Below, in pieces: positions 6,525 to 7,321 of a stretch of 7,321 nucleotides of DNA. The stretch lies in the NCBI GenBank assembly GCA_014378345.1, contig JACMNW010000352.1:1-7321 (forward strand). Reading direction: 5' to 3'. Source of the DNA: Pseudorhodobacter sp. GTDB lineage: Bacteria; Pseudomonadota; Alphaproteobacteria; Rhodobacterales; Rhodobacteraceae. The position numbers and the translations under genes are program-made. The notes beneath the pieces were generated by a model. That model was not told the origin of the DNA and made no database searches. It saw only the letters and a program-made list of their open reading frames with translations. Numbering within the stretch: position 1 is the first letter of the stretch; each line of letters opens with the position of its first letter.

Positions 6525-7321
6525 TCACACCGTGTGCAGATAAAGATCGAAATCAACCTCTGAAACCGTCCGCGCCACCCGCGCATATTCTGCCGCCTTG
6601 ATCGCGGTAAAGGTGCGGTGCAGGTCTTCCCCCAATGCGGCTTTCAGAAACACTGACCCCCGCGCCGCCTCAATCGCTGACCGCCAGTCCACCGGAATCG
6701 CAGGCGCATCCTGCCCGTCGGTGTAGCCATTGCCTGTGGTCTCCGGCCCCGGATCGATGTTGTTCGCCGTGCCGTGCCGGATGCCCGCCAACACAGTTGC
6801 CGCCACCAGATACGGGTTCGCATCCACCCCGGCAGGCCGATGCTCAATCCGCGGTGCCGCCATATCCCCCGCCGGAATACGCAAGGCCACCGACCGGTTG
6901 TTCACCCCCCAGGTGGGCGACACCGGCGCATAAGATTGCGACGCAAACCGCCGCCAGGAATTGCCATGCGGCGCAAACACCAACATCGCCTCGCCCATCG
7001 TCGCCCGCAAACCGCCAAGCGCATGCAAGATCGTGTCAGACCATTGCCCCTCCACCGCCTCGACAAACACATTTTTGCCCGCGGCGTCCATCATCGACAC
7101 ATGAAAATGCATCCCCGACCCGGCGTAAGCCTCCACCGGCTTGGCCATGAAACACGCCGTCACGCCGTGGGCCCGCGCCTGCGCCCGCACAATGCGCTTC
7201 AACCGCATCAGATCATCCCCCGCCGCCATCACATCAGCGCGGTAATGCAGCGTCAATTCGTACTGTCCCGGCGCGTATTCCGAAATCATCGTCTCCGCCT
7301 TGATCCCCGCCAAGGCCGCCC
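6525..7321 (-). CDS. Glutamine synthetase-family enzyme (GlnA-like/gamma-glutamylpolyamine synthetase-like), C-terminal catalytic part
   Basis: The frame is open through the right edge, so the TTG at 7313 is internal. About 264 residues of a protein usually near 450 are present. The family joins an amine (ammonia or, in PuuA-like members, putrescine or another amine) to the gamma-carboxyl of glutamate using ATP. Visible catalytic-domain motifs: SEYAPGQYEL with the metal-site Glu, AKPVEAYAGSGMHFHVSM with the metal-binding His of GSGMH, NSWRRF, then APVSPTWGVNNRSVALRIP with conserved Arg, and RIEHRPAGVDANPYLV, which carries a metal-ligand Glu and substrate Arg. The RIEHR-AG-DANPYL form, the HGTANNIDPG segment and the lack of a C-terminal adenylylation-loop pattern point to the PuuA/GlnT-like branch and not to housekeeping GlnA; I am moderately sure of this. 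It ends at a TGA 13 bp from the response regulator gene. The upstream context that would settle the substrate is outside the window. Confidence 0.88.
   Translation of the reverse strand, partial: AALAGIKAETMISEYAPGQYELTLHYRADVMAAGDDLMRLKRIVRAQARAHGVTACFMAKPVEAYAGSGMHFHVSMMDAAGKNVFVEAVEGQWSDTILHALGGLRATMGEAMLVFAPHGNSWRRFASQSYAPVSPTWGVNNRSVALRIPAGDMAAPRIEHRPAGVDANPYLVAATVLAGIRHGTANNIDPGPETTGNGYTDGQDAPAIPVDWRSAIEAARGSVFLKAALGEDLHRTFTAIKAAEYARVARTVSEVDFDLYLHTV

Noticed and set aside
6526..6536. CACAC-C-GTGTG palindrome at the end of the ligase gene as a terminator
   Set aside because: Only 5-bp arms with a 1-nt centre, so no workable hairpin loop and no T-run; it encodes the last residues HTV-stop.
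6635..7150. 171-codon plus-strand frame opposite the glutamine synthetase-like gene
   Set aside because: Pro/Ser/Arg-rich reading typical of antisense to GC-rich coding DNA; the minus-strand frame has clear catalytic motifs.

Overview
The window looks like chromosomal DNA of an alphaproteobacterium, most likely of the Rhodobacteraceae. This is inferred from the moderately GC-rich coding style, the alphaproteobacterial flavour of an OpgH-type glucan glucosyltransferase, a CbiX-like chelatase, a hybrid histidine kinase without HAMP, and a GlnA/PuuA-type ligase. No rRNA, tRNA, CRISPR array, insertion sequence or phage gene was seen.

Layout from left to right. Positions 1-1058 (+) hold the 3' part of an osmoregulated periplasmic glucan glucosyltransferase (opgH/mdoH), cut by the window edge. 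Convergent to it, 1142-1987 (-) encodes a secreted alpha/beta-hydrolase of the polyhydroxybutyrate depolymerase/LpqC esterase type. Upstream of that gene, positions 1988-2405 hold no intact gene. They do contain a 64-codon minus-strand remnant (2056-2250) that reads as the C-terminal end of a YHS-domain protein. Next, 2406-3158 (+) encodes a two-half CbiX/SirB-type chelatase with a GTG start. Its 3' end overlaps tail-to-tail by 46 bp with a large hybrid sensor kinase on 3113-5710 (-). A 186-bp divergent intergenic region follows, then a NarL/FixJ-type response regulator on 5897-6511 (+) with a TTG start. Last comes the C-terminal catalytic part of a glutamine synthetase-family enzyme on 6525-7321 (-), cut by the right edge.

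The clearest functional unit is the two-component pair. The kinase carries two membrane segments, PAS, HisKA, HATPase, REC and a degenerate-looking HPt domain. Next to it, divergently transcribed, sits a REC + LuxR-HTH regulator. This is consistent with a phosphorelay from H378 to D663 to H790 and then to D55 of the regulator, which would control transcription. The signal and targets are unknown, and no neighbour in the window is an obvious target. The other genes (glucan synthesis, secreted esterase, chelatase, gamma-glutamyl ligase-like enzyme) do not form one pathway and look like ordinary neighbours. I see no strong evidence for an undescribed system. The points most worth a second look are the decayed YHS gene, the convergent overlap with its inverted repeat, the unusual HPt motif, and the dyad in the divergent promoter region.
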